Below, in pieces: positions 1 through 7,958 of a stretch of 64,000 nt of DNA. The notes beneath the pieces were generated by a model. It worked only from the letters and a program-made list of their open reading frames with translations. It searched no databases and was not told where the DNA came from. Every line of letters starts with the position of its first letter. The first letter of the stretch is position 1. The position numbers and the translations under genes were made by a program. The stretch is from an uncultured Bacteroidales bacterium (GTDB lineage: Bacteria > Bacteroidota > Bacteroidia > Bacteroidales > Muribaculaceae), in assembly GCA_902760865.1 (NCBI GenBank), contig CACWID010000023.1:1-64000 (forward strand), in the 5' to 3' direction.

Positions 1-672
1 CGGGTTGTAGTTGCCGCCATGCCCCTTGCGTGTCGTGCAAAGGATGATTATGGCGTTCGGATTGACCTCGTAAATTCTGTCAAGCAGAGTTCGATAACCA
101 TAGTAGAAAGACTTGGTATTAAGGGTAACGCCCTCGGTGCGCAGAAAATCGTCCATCGTGCCAAGCGGGACATTCATTCCCCAGTCGTTGATGCCGTACT
201 CGACTGTGTAGAAATCGGTACCGGAACCGTCTGGCAGCAGTGTTGCGGCGTTCTTTCCATCGCTGTTAGCATTTGATCCAGTGGCCGTCTGACCGATGTA
301 ATGTCCGTTGCCGCCCTTGTTGGTGACTGAGGTGAAATCAATCCGCTCTGTCACCCTCGTCACATAACCTTTTGTCAGGCCAGAGGAAATGACCCAACTG
401 GGAAGGTTTTCGCCATCATAATAGGTTATGGAGGTTCCCAGCGCAGTCCACGATCCGCCGGCGTCAATCTTACCCATCGTAGGCTCGCTACCGTCGCCAG
501 ATCCATCATAGAGTGAGTCAGGCCACTGCTCTGTCAACAGATAGTTGATTAAAAGGGTAACGTCCTTGATGCTCGTTCTGCCGTCATGATTAAGATCACC
601 ATGTTCATACCCATTAGCACTCATCGGTAAGGCCATTGCCAGGACAAGTATTAAAACAGATAATTTTTTCAT
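1..672 (-). CDS. SGNH/GDSL-type esterase with N-terminal dockerin-like module (3' end outside window)
   Basis: I translated the minus strand by hand. An ATG at 672 opens a frame with no stop to base 1, giving 224 codons of a longer gene. Residues 1-19 form a signal peptide (MKKLSVLILVLAMALPMSA). Residues about 25-45 are a dockerin-like calcium-binding half repeat (GDLNHDGRTSIKDVTLLINY). From about residue 70 a GTSITYYDGENLPSW block matches SGNH block I with Asp replaced by Thr, and EYGINDWGMNVPLGT matches block III (GxND). The protein is probably an exported carbohydrate or acyl esterase. The dockerin-like module sits at the N-terminus, whereas in this order it is usually C-terminal. The C-terminal DxxH motif would lie beyond the window. 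The substrate is unknown. Confidence 0.8.
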   Translation of the reverse strand, partial: MKKLSVLILVLAMALPMSANGYEHGDLNHDGRTSIKDVTLLINYLLTEQWPDSLYDGSGDGSEPTMGKIDAGGSWTALGTSITYYDGENLPSWVISSGLTKGYVTRVTERIDFTSVTNKGGNGHYIGQTATGSNANSDGKNAATLLPDGSGTDFYTVEYGINDWGMNVPLGTMDDFLRTEGVTLNTKSFYYGYRTLLDRIYEVNPNAIIILCTTRKGHGGNYNP

Positions 673-855
673 GTCTAGTTATGATGGGTTCCTGATATTA
701 ACTTCAAATCCATCCAGGAGCAGAACCCGATTAACTCGCTGGTAAGGGTCACCTATTGATTAATTGTTATTCCTTCTAGCTCATTAATAAGTATGTCAGA
801 GCATAAACAGCCATTTACCATGGTCTTTTGCGACCCATAAATCGCCCAAACAAGA

Positions 856-2115
856 CTATTGCTCCGGGGTGTTGTCGTCGGGGGCGAGGTCTTCGTAGGT
901 CTGGTAGAGGAAATCGTTGTAGGGGAAGCGGGCGGTGTGAACAGCCTTGGCCTTGTTGTAGAGCAATTTCTTCAGGCCGTCGATGTTCTGTTGCTTCTTG
1001 GCGCTGATGAAGACGCAGTTCTCACCCATGCGCGACATCCAGGTCTCCTGCAGCTCCTCAAGGGGGATGTTCTCACGCAGGCGGGGCGTGAGGTCATCTT
1101 CATCCTTGGGCGTGTAAGTGAACTGGTCAATCTTGTTGAAGACCATGATCATCTCCTTGTCGCCGGCATCGCACACCTCCTGGAGCGTGCGGTTCACGAC
1201 CTCGATCTGCTCCTCGAACTGGGGATGCGAGATGTCCACCACGTGGACGAGGATGTCACTGTCGCGCACCTCGTCGAGCGTACTCTTGAAGGATTCCACC
1301 AGGTGGGTGGGCAACTTGCGGATGAAGCCGACGGTGTCGGTCAGCAGGAAGGGCAGATTGGCAATCACGACCTTGCGGACCGTCGTGTCAAGGGTAGCAA
1401 ACAGCTTGTTCTCGGCAAACACCTCGCTCTTGCTCAGCACGTTCATCAGCGTGGACTTGCCCACGTTGGTGTAGCCCACGAGCGCGATGCGCGTCAGTTT
1501 GCCGCGGTTCTTGCGTTGGGTGATCTTCTGCTTGTCAAGTTGGGCGAGTTTCTCCTTGAGCAGGGAGATTTTGGTCTTGACGATACGGCGGTCAGTCTCG
1601 ATCTGAGTCTCACCGGGTCCGCGCATACCGATACCGCCTCGCTGACGCTCGAGGTGGGTCCACATACCCGTCAGCCTGGGCAGCAGGTACTGGTACTGTG
1701 CCAGCTCCACCTGCATCTTGGCGCTGGCCGTCTGGGCCCTCTTGGCAAAGATGTCAAGGATGAGGCTCGTGCGGTCGAGCGTTTTGACTTGAACAGCCTT
1801 CTCGATGAAGGCGACCTGCTTGGGCGTGAGGTCGTCGTCAAAGATGACAAGGTTGATGTCGTTCTCCTCGACGTAGGCGACAATCTCCTCGAGCTTGCCC
1901 TTGCCGACGTAGGAAGTGCTGTTGGGGCCGTCACACCGCTGCAGGAAGGTGCGCACGGTAGTTGCTCCTGCCGTCTCGGCCAGGAATTCGAGTTCGTCAA
2001 GGTATTCACGGGCCTTGGCCTCGCCCTGCTGGGGCGTAATCAATCCCACGAGGATGGCGCGCTCCTCTTTAACGTCTATATCATTAATGCGTTTACTATC
2101 GTCAATGAGTCCCAT
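856..2115 (-). CDS. hflX: GTPase HflX
   Basis: Ribosome-associated GTPase of the Obg-HflX superfamily, linked to splitting or rescue of stalled ribosomes under stress. An N-terminal HflX domain (AILVGLITPQQGEAKAREYL and a GKGKLEEI motif) precedes the family glycine-rich motif RGGIGMRGPGETQIETDRR. The G domain has G1 GYTNVGKST, G3 DTVGF and G4 NKID. The 419-residue length is normal. I chose the ATG at 2115 (MGLIDDSKR). The frame stays open to an ATG at 2172, but the extra 19 residues do not look like the family. The gene is divergent from the mannosidase gene, and a candidate -7 element lies about 90 bp upstream. Confidence 0.93.
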   Translation of the reverse strand: MGLIDDSKRINDIDVKEERAILVGLITPQQGEAKAREYLDELEFLAETAGATTVRTFLQRCDGPNSTSYVGKGKLEEIVAYVEENDINLVIFDDDLTPKQVAFIEKAVQVKTLDRTSLILDIFAKRAQTASAKMQVELAQYQYLLPRLTGMWTHLERQRGGIGMRGPGETQIETDRRIVKTKISLLKEKLAQLDKQKITQRKNRGKLTRIALVGYTNVGKSTLMNVLSKSEVFAENKLFATLDTTVRKVVIANLPFLLTDTVGFIRKLPTHLVESFKSTLDEVRDSDILVHVVDISHPQFEEQIEVVNRTLQEVCDAGDKEMIMVFNKIDQFTYTPKDEDDLTPRLRENIPLEELQETWMSRMGENCVFISAKKQQNIDGLKKLLYNKAKAVHTARFPYNDFLYQTYEDLAPDDNTPEQ

Positions 2116-2206
2116 ATAGTCACATTTTTTATTATTTGGATAAATTTGGCGGCACTTCAACCATTGATGCAAGCATCATGGTATTCAGTTTGCACAAATT
2201 GTGGTG

Positions 2207-2214
2207 CAAAATTA
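2207..2214 (-). promoter_or_regulatory. Candidate -7 box for hflX
   Basis: The minus strand reads TAATTTTG, an exact match to the Bacteroidetes -7 consensus TAnnTTTG. It lies 92 bp before the chosen hflX start. No -33 TTTG is seen at the expected spacing, so the call rests on the -7 box alone. Confidence 0.4.
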
Positions 2215-2236
2215 CTAAAAAGCTGCGGTTTTTATT

Positions 2237-2244
2237 TAATTTTG
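2237..2244 (+). promoter_or_regulatory. Candidate -7 box for the GH92 gene
   Basis: TAATTTTG matches TAnnTTTG and ends 40 bp before the GH92 ATG at 2285. It is placed back-to-back with the hflX -7 box. This placement also argues against the upstream in-frame ATG at 2255, which would leave almost no leader. Confidence 0.45.
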
Positions 2245-2284
2245 TAACCAAAATGTGATAAACCAACTGTTACCCTATCGATAT

Positions 2285-4513
2285 ATGAAACAGACTATCC
2301 TACTCTTGGCCCTGTGGAGCACATTGCTGCTCCAAGCCATCCCAACCGATTACACCCAATATGTCAATCCGTTTATCGGCACGCAGACCGATGCCACCGG
2401 CGCCTTGAGCGGCAGCACGTTCCCCGGAGCCACGATGCCTCAGGGAATGGTGCAGGTGAGTCCCGACACCGAACAGATGGTGACCTGGGATCCCTGCTCT
2501 GGCTATGATTACAACCGCGACAGCATCTACGCCATCTCCCACACCCACTTGAGCGGCACGGGCTGTACAGACCTGTTTGACGTCTCGCTCATGCCAGTGA
2601 CCTGGGAAGTGACTCCAGAGTATCTGGCGACAGGCAACTTCGGGCAGACTTTCTCACACGAGCAAGAAGCGGCACGCCCAGGATACTATAGTGTAGTACT
2701 TCAGGAAAGCGGAGTAAAAGCCGAACTCAGCGCTACGACCCGTGCTGGCATCCACCGATACAGTTTCCCCCAAGGGAAGCCGCAACAGGTCATTCTCGAC
2801 CTCGACCACTCCACCTTTCGCGGCCAGGCCTATTATAGCGGGCGCCGCAGTTATGACATCATCCAAGCCCAGCTGCGCCTTGTTGATGACCACACGGTGG
2901 AAGGCTACCGCGTCATCACCGGCTGGGCCAAGCTGCGCAAAGTCTATTTCCGCGCCGAGTTTTCCCGTCCCATCACCGGGCACCTGCTCATGGACGGCAC
3001 GCGCACCGTGGGTGACGCTACGGTAATCAACGGACGCACGCTGCGCTGCGCCCTGTCGTTTGACGCTGCAGGTGACAGCCAATTGACGGTCAAGGTCGCC
3101 CTCTCGGCGGTCGATATCGACGGAGCTCGTCGAAACCTCGCTGCCGAAGCTCCAGGCTGGGATTTTAACCAATATGTCCGTCAAGCCCACGACGAGTGGC
3201 AACGGCAACTGTCCTGCATCGACATTGACGGCACAGATGAGCAGAAGCAAATCTTCTACACCGGACTCTACCACGTGTTGTTGCAGCCCAACACCATGAG
3301 CGATGTCGATGGCCGATACATGGACACCAACTATGAGATACGCCAGATGCCCAAGGGTCAGAGTTACCACTCCACATTCTCGCTGTGGGACACCTTCCGC
3401 GCCGCGCATCCGCTTTACCTCTTGCTCAAACCCGACCTGGCGGCACAGTTCGTGAACGACATGGTGCGCCATCACGACACCTATGGCTACCTGCCCATCT
3501 GGGACCTGTGGGGACAAGAGAACTACTGCATGATTGGCAACCATGCCATCCCGGTCATCGCCGACGCCATTCTCGCCGACCTGCCCGGCATCGATGTCGA
3601 GAAAGCCTATCGAGCAATGGTCGAGAGTAGCACCAGGCCGCACACCAACTCGCCGTTTGACCTGTGGGAAGCACTGGGCTACATGCCCTGCAACAGGCAA
3701 GGATCCTCGGTTTCCATCACACTGGAGCAGGCATTTGACGACTGGTGCGTCGCTGCCGTTGCCGCGCGTCTGGGGTACAATGACGACTATCATCACTTTG
3801 CCCAGAGGGCGACTAACTATAAAAATCTGTTTGATGAAAAAACAGGGTTCTTCAGAGCACGCAAGGACAACGGACAATGGGCAGAGCCATTTGACCCGCT
3901 CAGCTATGAGGACAACAGCTTTATTGAGGGGAACGCCTGGCAATACCTGTGGTTTGTGCCTCATGCACCCGAGCAATTTATCGAGCTTATGGGCGGCAAG
4001 AAAGCATTTCTGAAAAAATTAGATGAGAATTTCAGTCTCACTTCCGTCAACCGTGAGACCAACGGCAATGCCTCGGCGTTTATCGGCCAGTATGCCCACG
4101 GCAACGAACCCAGCCACCACACCGTCTATTTCTACAACTTCGCCGGTCGTCCTTGGCGCACACAAGAACTGGTCAACCAGGTGCGCACCGAATTCTATAA
4201 TGCCACTCCGGCTGGCTATGCCGGCAACGATGACTGCGGACAGATGTCGGCGTGGTACATTTTCTCGGCATTAGGCTTCTACCCCTTCAATGCGGGCGCT
4301 GCCGAATATGTCATCGGCACGCCACTGTTCCAGCGTGCCACGCTGCACCTGGCTGGCGACAAGGAGTTTACCATCATCCGCAAGGGTGACAAGGGTATAT
4401 ACGTCAAGGAAGTCCGCCTCAACGGCAAGCGGCTACAGGGTTACAAACTCAAGCATCAAGACATCATGGCGGGAGGAACGCTGGAATTTGTCATGAGCGA
4501 GAAGCGCCCCTAG
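2285..4513 (+). CDS. GH92 family exo-alpha-mannosidase
   Basis: Glycoside hydrolase family 92 enzyme. The family is made of calcium-dependent exo-acting alpha-mannosidases that trim host or yeast N-glycans and mannans. The start at 2285 gives a signal peptide MKQTILLLALWSTLLLQA with no lipobox Cys, so a periplasmic location is likely. The N-terminal beta-sandwich opens with YVNPFIGT and GSTFPGATMPQGMVQ. The C-terminal (alpha/alpha)6 barrel carries EGNAWQY, the family region of the catalytic acid, and GNDDCGQMSAWYIFSALGF, the region of the base. The 742-residue length is typical. There is no SusC/SusD pair beside it, so it is not part of a local polysaccharide utilisation locus. It ends tail-to-tail with dgt across a heptamer repeat tract. 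Confidence 0.92.
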   Translation: MKQTILLLALWSTLLLQAIPTDYTQYVNPFIGTQTDATGALSGSTFPGATMPQGMVQVSPDTEQMVTWDPCSGYDYNRDSIYAISHTHLSGTGCTDLFDVSLMPVTWEVTPEYLATGNFGQTFSHEQEAARPGYYSVVLQESGVKAELSATTRAGIHRYSFPQGKPQQVILDLDHSTFRGQAYYSGRRSYDIIQAQLRLVDDHTVEGYRVITGWAKLRKVYFRAEFSRPITGHLLMDGTRTVGDATVINGRTLRCALSFDAAGDSQLTVKVALSAVDIDGARRNLAAEAPGWDFNQYVRQAHDEWQRQLSCIDIDGTDEQKQIFYTGLYHVLLQPNTMSDVDGRYMDTNYEIRQMPKGQSYHSTFSLWDTFRAAHPLYLLLKPDLAAQFVNDMVRHHDTYGYLPIWDLWGQENYCMIGNHAIPVIADAILADLPGIDVEKAYRAMVESSTRPHTNSPFDLWEALGYMPCNRQGSSVSITLEQAFDDWCVAAVAARLGYNDDYHHFAQRATNYKNLFDEKTGFFRARKDNGQWAEPFDPLSYEDNSFIEGNAWQYLWFVPHAPEQFIELMGGKKAFLKKLDENFSLTSVNRETNGNASAFIGQYAHGNEPSHHTVYFYNFAGRPWRTQELVNQVRTEFYNATPAGYAGNDDCGQMSAWYIFSALGFYPFNAGAAEYVIGTPLFQRATLHLAGDKEFTIIRKGDKGIYVKEVRLNGKRLQGYKLKHQDIMAGGTLEFVMSEKRP

Positions 4514-4592
4514 TCCTTCAGAGTCCTTAGCTGTTGGCGGATACTAACTTCTCACTCCCAACTCCTAACTCCTAACTTCTCACTCCTAACTC
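4511..4592. repeat. Intergenic heptamer repeat tract (CCTAACT-type)
   Basis: The stretch holds two AGTCCTT copies, then GTTGGCGGATA, then about seven imperfect 7-bp units of the form CTAACTC, CTAACTT or CTCACTC. It sits between the convergent GH92 and dgt genes. A 7-bp unit carrying TAA on one strand and TAG on the other places stop codons in all six frames. Related tracts occur at 7873-7940, 44203-44240 and 52303-52385. Confidence 0.7.
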
Positions 4593-4595
4593 AAA

Positions 4596-5936
4596 TTATA
4601 CCGTGGGCAGCGAAATGCCGTCGAGCTGGCGGTAGAGGTTGAGGGCATACACGTCGGTCATCGCGCTGATGTGGTCAAGCACGGCCTGCACCTGCTCAAA
4701 GAGCGTCGGAGCGTGCACGTCGTACTGCTGCGGGAACTTGTTCATCAGCAACTGCGAGTAATTGCGCTCGGGGTGCATGACGGCCTCGATGAGCTTCTCG
4801 AGCAGCAGGTTGATGATGCGGTTTCCTGCCAGGTCCACATCGACAACATAGCTGGCACGGTAGAGACGTTCTTGGGCCAAAGCGCTGCATGCCTGATAGA
4901 CCTGGGCCGGGAGCGGATCGATGCAGTCGATGAGCGACCCCTCGAAGCGGCCCTCCATGATTTCATCCTCGTGGGCGGCAAAGGCGGCGGCACACTGCTC
5001 TACCAGCAGGCCCACGATGCAGGAGCGCAGGTAGGCAATCTTCTCGTTGGGGTCGGCGACGCGGGCCATGTGTTCACGCAGGTGGGCCTGACGCTCCGCG
5101 GTGAAAAAGCCCAACAGCAGGTCGATGGTCTCGTCGGTGCCGATAATCTTGAGCTTGTGACCGTCCTCGATGTCCATGATCTGGTAGCAGATGTCGTCGG
5201 CCGCCTCGACGATATAGACGAGGGGATGACGGCAATAGCGGTCCTCATCCAGTTGAATCAGTCCTAATTCGTCGGCAATGCGCTTGAAGGTTTCCTTCTC
5301 GGTCGTGAAAAAGCCGAACTTGCCTTTCTCGCCGGCATGCATCGACGAGTAAGGATACTTGACAATGGAGGCCAGCGTGGAATAGGTCATGGCAAAACCG
5401 CCGGGACGACGGCCCTTGAACTGATGAACAAGGGTACGGAACGAGTTGGCGTTGCCCTCAAAGTGGACGAGGTCGTTCCACTGTTCGACCGTAAATTTAT
5501 CCTTGAATTCCAGGCCCTTGCCCTCGCTGAAGTAGGCCCCGATGGTCTTTTCGCCAGAATGGCCGAAAGGTGGGTTGCCCAGGTCATGCGCCAGACAGGC
5601 GGCAGCGACGATTTCGCCGATGTCACGCAGCTTATCAGCCCACGGCTGCCCCTCATAGCGCGGCATGAGGCGGATGACAATCTCGCGCGCCATTGACTTG
5701 CCCACGCTGGACACCTCCAGGCTATGTGTCAATCGGTTGTGTACAAAGATGCTGTCGGGCAGCGGAAACACCTGCGTCTTGTTCTGCAGGCGGCGGAAAG
5801 GTGACGAGAACACCAGGCGGTCGTAGTCGCGCTCAAAGTCGCTACGGACTCCCCCACCCTTGTCATCGTGGTAATGTTCCAGTCCCAAGCGTTTATCCGA
5901 AATCAATCGGTCCCAATCCATTCGTTGTTGTGACAT
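4596..5936 (-). CDS. dgt: Deoxyguanosinetriphosphate triphosphohydrolase (dGTPase)
   Basis: HD-domain enzyme that hydrolyses dGTP to deoxyguanosine and tripolyphosphate, tuning dNTP pools. The HD ligands are visible in HNRLTHSLEV (first His), ACLAHDLGNPPFGHSGE (His-Asp) and VEAADDICYQIMDIEDG (late Asp). The N-terminal FSSPFRRLQNKTQVFPL block is typical of the family. The length of 446 residues fits the Bacteroidetes form. A full promoter lies immediately upstream, and the gene is probably monocistronic. Confidence 0.92.
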   Translation of the reverse strand: MSQQRMDWDRLISDKRLGLEHYHDDKGGGVRSDFERDYDRLVFSSPFRRLQNKTQVFPLPDSIFVHNRLTHSLEVSSVGKSMAREIVIRLMPRYEGQPWADKLRDIGEIVAAACLAHDLGNPPFGHSGEKTIGAYFSEGKGLEFKDKFTVEQWNDLVHFEGNANSFRTLVHQFKGRRPGGFAMTYSTLASIVKYPYSSMHAGEKGKFGFFTTEKETFKRIADELGLIQLDEDRYCRHPLVYIVEAADDICYQIMDIEDGHKLKIIGTDETIDLLLGFFTAERQAHLREHMARVADPNEKIAYLRSCIVGLLVEQCAAAFAAHEDEIMEGRFEGSLIDCIDPLPAQVYQACSALAQERLYRASYVVDVDLAGNRIINLLLEKLIEAVMHPERNYSQLLMNKFPQQYDVHAPTLFEQVQAVLDHISAMTDVYALNLYRQLDGISLPTV

Positions 5937-5955
5937 TTCGTTTCCAAATTTTGCA

Positions 5956-5987
5956 CAAAAGTAACAACAATCCCATTAATTATCAAA
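5956..5987 (-). promoter_or_regulatory. Promoter of dgt
   Basis: On the minus strand TTTG (5984-5987), a 20-bp spacer and TACTTTTG (5956-5963) match TTTG-N19-21-TAnnTTTG. The predicted transcript start is about 12 bp before the dgt ATG, so the leader is very short. An inverted repeat ATTATC (5979-5984) and GATAAT (5992-5997) overlaps the -33 box and could be an operator. Confidence 0.7.
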
Positions 5988-6046
5988 AAGTGATAATCGA
6001 AAATTGATAATCACTTTATAATTAAGTCCAAAATTGCAATGTAAAG

Positions 6047-7147
6047 CTATTTTTCAAGTTGCTCGGCTACCCAAATGACCCACTCGTCGATGTTGTCGGT
6101 CAAGCGGGCGGGCAGCGGCAAGTCGATGCGCACGTCGGGGGCGATGCCGCTCTTATCGACAGAAGTTTCGGGAAGACCATCTTCTCGAGACATGGGCATC
6201 TGGAATGAGATCCCTGAATTGGGTAACTCAACGAATGCGACGTTGGCAAAATCAAAGCAGCCAATAGTGTTGTCACGACCGTAAATTGTCGTCCGGTAAC
6301 TGCAAGCCCTAGCCATGAGCACGATAGACTCACCCGAACTGCCAACTCTATTGTCAATGATCATGGCTGCCTTGTGCAGGGAGGGATCCACCTTTTTATA
6401 CCGAATCAAATCATATCCTAATGACAAAAACTCGGCATCGGGATTATTTGCAGCAAGTTTATGGACAATTGGATTCCATCCCACCTTTTTAAGATAAGCA
6501 AGATTTTGAGGCGTATTGCGATATGCTGGCTTGGGTAATAATGCCTCATGGTCATAGAGCAGTTTACGATAAGGCTCAAACAAGCCATCATTGCCACCAC
6601 CATTGCCACGAACATCGATAATCAGATTCTCGCAATGCGATTTTTTGAATTGTTTTATCGAATTCTTGATCCATTTACTATCGGTTTCTCCACCGCAAGA
6701 AGGGAAACGGATAAGGAAGGTTTTGTCCGTCACCTTACATGCAAGAGGTTTAGGGTCATATTCTACCATGAGTTTCCAGTAGAGGATTCTTCTCTTGCTC
6801 TTTTCATGATACTTATTCCTTACCGTTAAATTACCGTCCTCATCAGGATAATTCTTATGCAAGCTAAGATGCAGATCATTGAACCAGCCAAAATAGGCAG
6901 AAACGGCATCCCAACCCGGGCGTTCACTACGCTCAACCTCACCTCTCAAGCGAGCCTTGGTCGCCTCATAATCTGACTGTGTACTGTCATTCACCCAAAA
7001 GGAAAAACCTGAGTAGTTGTCCTCGATATATTTCACAGCGAAGTCATAGTCCTCAAGGTGCTGCTCAACCGTCAGTTCAGGCAACTGAGCCCAAGACATC
7101 AGTCCCATAAAGAGGCACAAAAATATATTCAATACTTTTTTCATCAT
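6047..7147 (-). CDS. S41-family (C-terminal processing type) peptidase-like protein
   Basis: Exported protein of 366 residues with a signal peptide (MMKKVLNIFLCLFMGLMSWAQ). It resembles the tail-specific protease S41 fold: LIIDVRGNGGG forms the substrate-cradle strand, and DNRVGSSGESIVLMAR carries the candidate nucleophile Ser. No PDZ domain is evident between the N-terminal helical part and the core, as in the short S41 proteins common in this phylum. The substrate is unknown. It follows dgt on the same strand direction but has its own promoter. Codons and A+T content are slightly richer than in the neighbours, which is weak evidence of a different history. Confidence 0.8.
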   Translation of the reverse strand: MMKKVLNIFLCLFMGLMSWAQLPELTVEQHLEDYDFAVKYIEDNYSGFSFWVNDSTQSDYEATKARLRGEVERSERPGWDAVSAYFGWFNDLHLSLHKNYPDEDGNLTVRNKYHEKSKRRILYWKLMVEYDPKPLACKVTDKTFLIRFPSCGGETDSKWIKNSIKQFKKSHCENLIIDVRGNGGGNDGLFEPYRKLLYDHEALLPKPAYRNTPQNLAYLKKVGWNPIVHKLAANNPDAEFLSLGYDLIRYKKVDPSLHKAAMIIDNRVGSSGESIVLMARACSYRTTIYGRDNTIGCFDFANVAFVELPNSGISFQMPMSREDGLPETSVDKSGIAPDVRIDLPLPARLTDNIDEWVIWVAEQLEK

Positions 7148-7172
7148 TCTTCAATCATTGGTTTTTCTGCTG

Positions 7173-7203
7173 CAAATTTATCGACACTATACATTCTAAT
7201 CAA
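7173..7203 (-). promoter_or_regulatory. Promoter of the S41 peptidase gene
   Basis: Minus strand TTG (7201-7203), 20-bp spacer, TAAATTTG (7173-7180). It lies 26 bp before the ATG at 7147. Confidence 0.6.
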
Positions 7204-7370
7204 GCGATTTCCATAAAAAAATAACCGAAAACAGTAAATAACACGAAAAAGTGTCAAAATTTTGGACAGTTGACCAAATTTGGTCAATACAATTCAGGTC
7301 ACATCTATAGTCATTACTTAACATAGACATTAAAAAAGGTTTCAAATGATGGTTGTAACCGTTTTTGATG

Positions 7371-7378
7371 TATTTTTG
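7371..7378 (+). promoter_or_regulatory. Candidate -7 box for dut
   Basis: TATTTTTG matches TAnnTTTG and ends 23 bp before the dut ATG. No well-spaced -33 box is visible. Confidence 0.45.
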
Positions 7379-7401
7379 CAGTTTGTAACCAAACCTGGTT
7401 T

Positions 7402-7845
7402 ATGGAGAAGATAAATGTGAAGATTGTAAACCGTGGACCGCATGAGGTGCCGCAGTATGGGACAGCGTTGAGCGCGGGGATGGACCTGCGCGCCTGGCTG
7501 GAGGAGCCGTTGACGCTGCAGCCGTTGCAGCGGGCGCTGGTGCACACGGGTATCTATATTGCCCTGCCCGAGGGCTATGAGTGCCAGATCAGGCCTCGCA
7601 GCGGCCTGGCGCTGAAGCGTGGGCTCACTGTGCTGAACACGCCCGGCACCATCGATGCCGATTACCGCGGCGAGATTGGAGTCATTCTCGTGAACCTGAG
7701 CAATGAGCCGCAGACCATCGAGAACGGTGAGCGCATCTGCCAGATGGTGGTTGCCCGCCACAGCACGGTGGAGTGGACCGTGGCCGAGGACCTCGACGAG
7801 ACGGAACGCGGAGCCGGCGGCTTCGGGCACACGGGGACGAGGTGA
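7402..7845 (+). CDS. dut: dUTP diphosphatase (dUTPase)
   Basis: Homotrimeric dUTPase converting dUTP to dUMP and pyrophosphate, which keeps uracil out of DNA and feeds dTMP synthesis. All five family motifs are present: AGMDLRA (I), PRSGLALK (II), [17 protein letters not shown] (III), GERICQMVV (IV) and the C-terminal arm [11 protein letters not shown] (V). The 147 residues are the standard length. The stop codon shares its last base with a perfect 28-bp palindrome. The following TPR and DUF4292 genes lie on the same strand and are probably co-transcribed. Confidence 0.96.
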   Translation: MEKINVKIVNRGPHEVPQYGTALSAGMDLRAWLEEPLTLQPLQRALVHTGIYIALPEGYECQIRPRSGLALKRGLTVLNTPGTIDADYRGEIGVILVNLSNEPQTIENGERICQMVVARHSTVEWTVAEDLDETERGAGGFGHTGTR

Positions 7846-7872
7846 TCAAGTTTTCAAGCTTGAAAACTTGAT
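7845..7872. repeat. Perfect 28-bp palindrome after dut
   Basis: The half site ATCAAGTTTTCAAG is followed at once by its exact reverse complement, with no spacer. In RNA it would form a stable hairpin starting at the dut stop codon. No T-run follows, so it may act as an attenuator, an RNA-processing site or a protein-binding site rather than a classical terminator. Confidence 0.7.
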
Positions 7873-7953
7873 GATTAGTGATTAGAGATTAGAGATTAGT
7901 GAATTGCTATCACATAAATTGGTGATTAGAGATTAGAGAATTGTCATCACATA
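7873..7953. repeat. Heptamer repeat tract (GATTAGA-type) and short direct duplication
   Basis: Units of GATTAGT and GATTAGA run from 7873 and again from 7924. A block reading GATTAGAGATTAG, then GAATTG, then ATCACATA occurs twice with small differences, so the second half duplicates the first. It sits between dut and the TPR gene, ending 5 bp before the latter's ATG. Confidence 0.65.
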
Positions 7954-7958
7954 TAACG

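Noticed and set aside
859..2247. 462-codon plus-strand frame across hflX
   Set aside because: It lies antisense to a full-length, well-conserved hflX, shows no domain, and is produced by the third-position G/C bias.
4543..4592. Heptamer tract as a CRISPR array or telomere-like sequence
   Set aside because: Units are 7 bp with no spacers and only about seven copies. There are no cas genes and it lies inside a chromosome segment.
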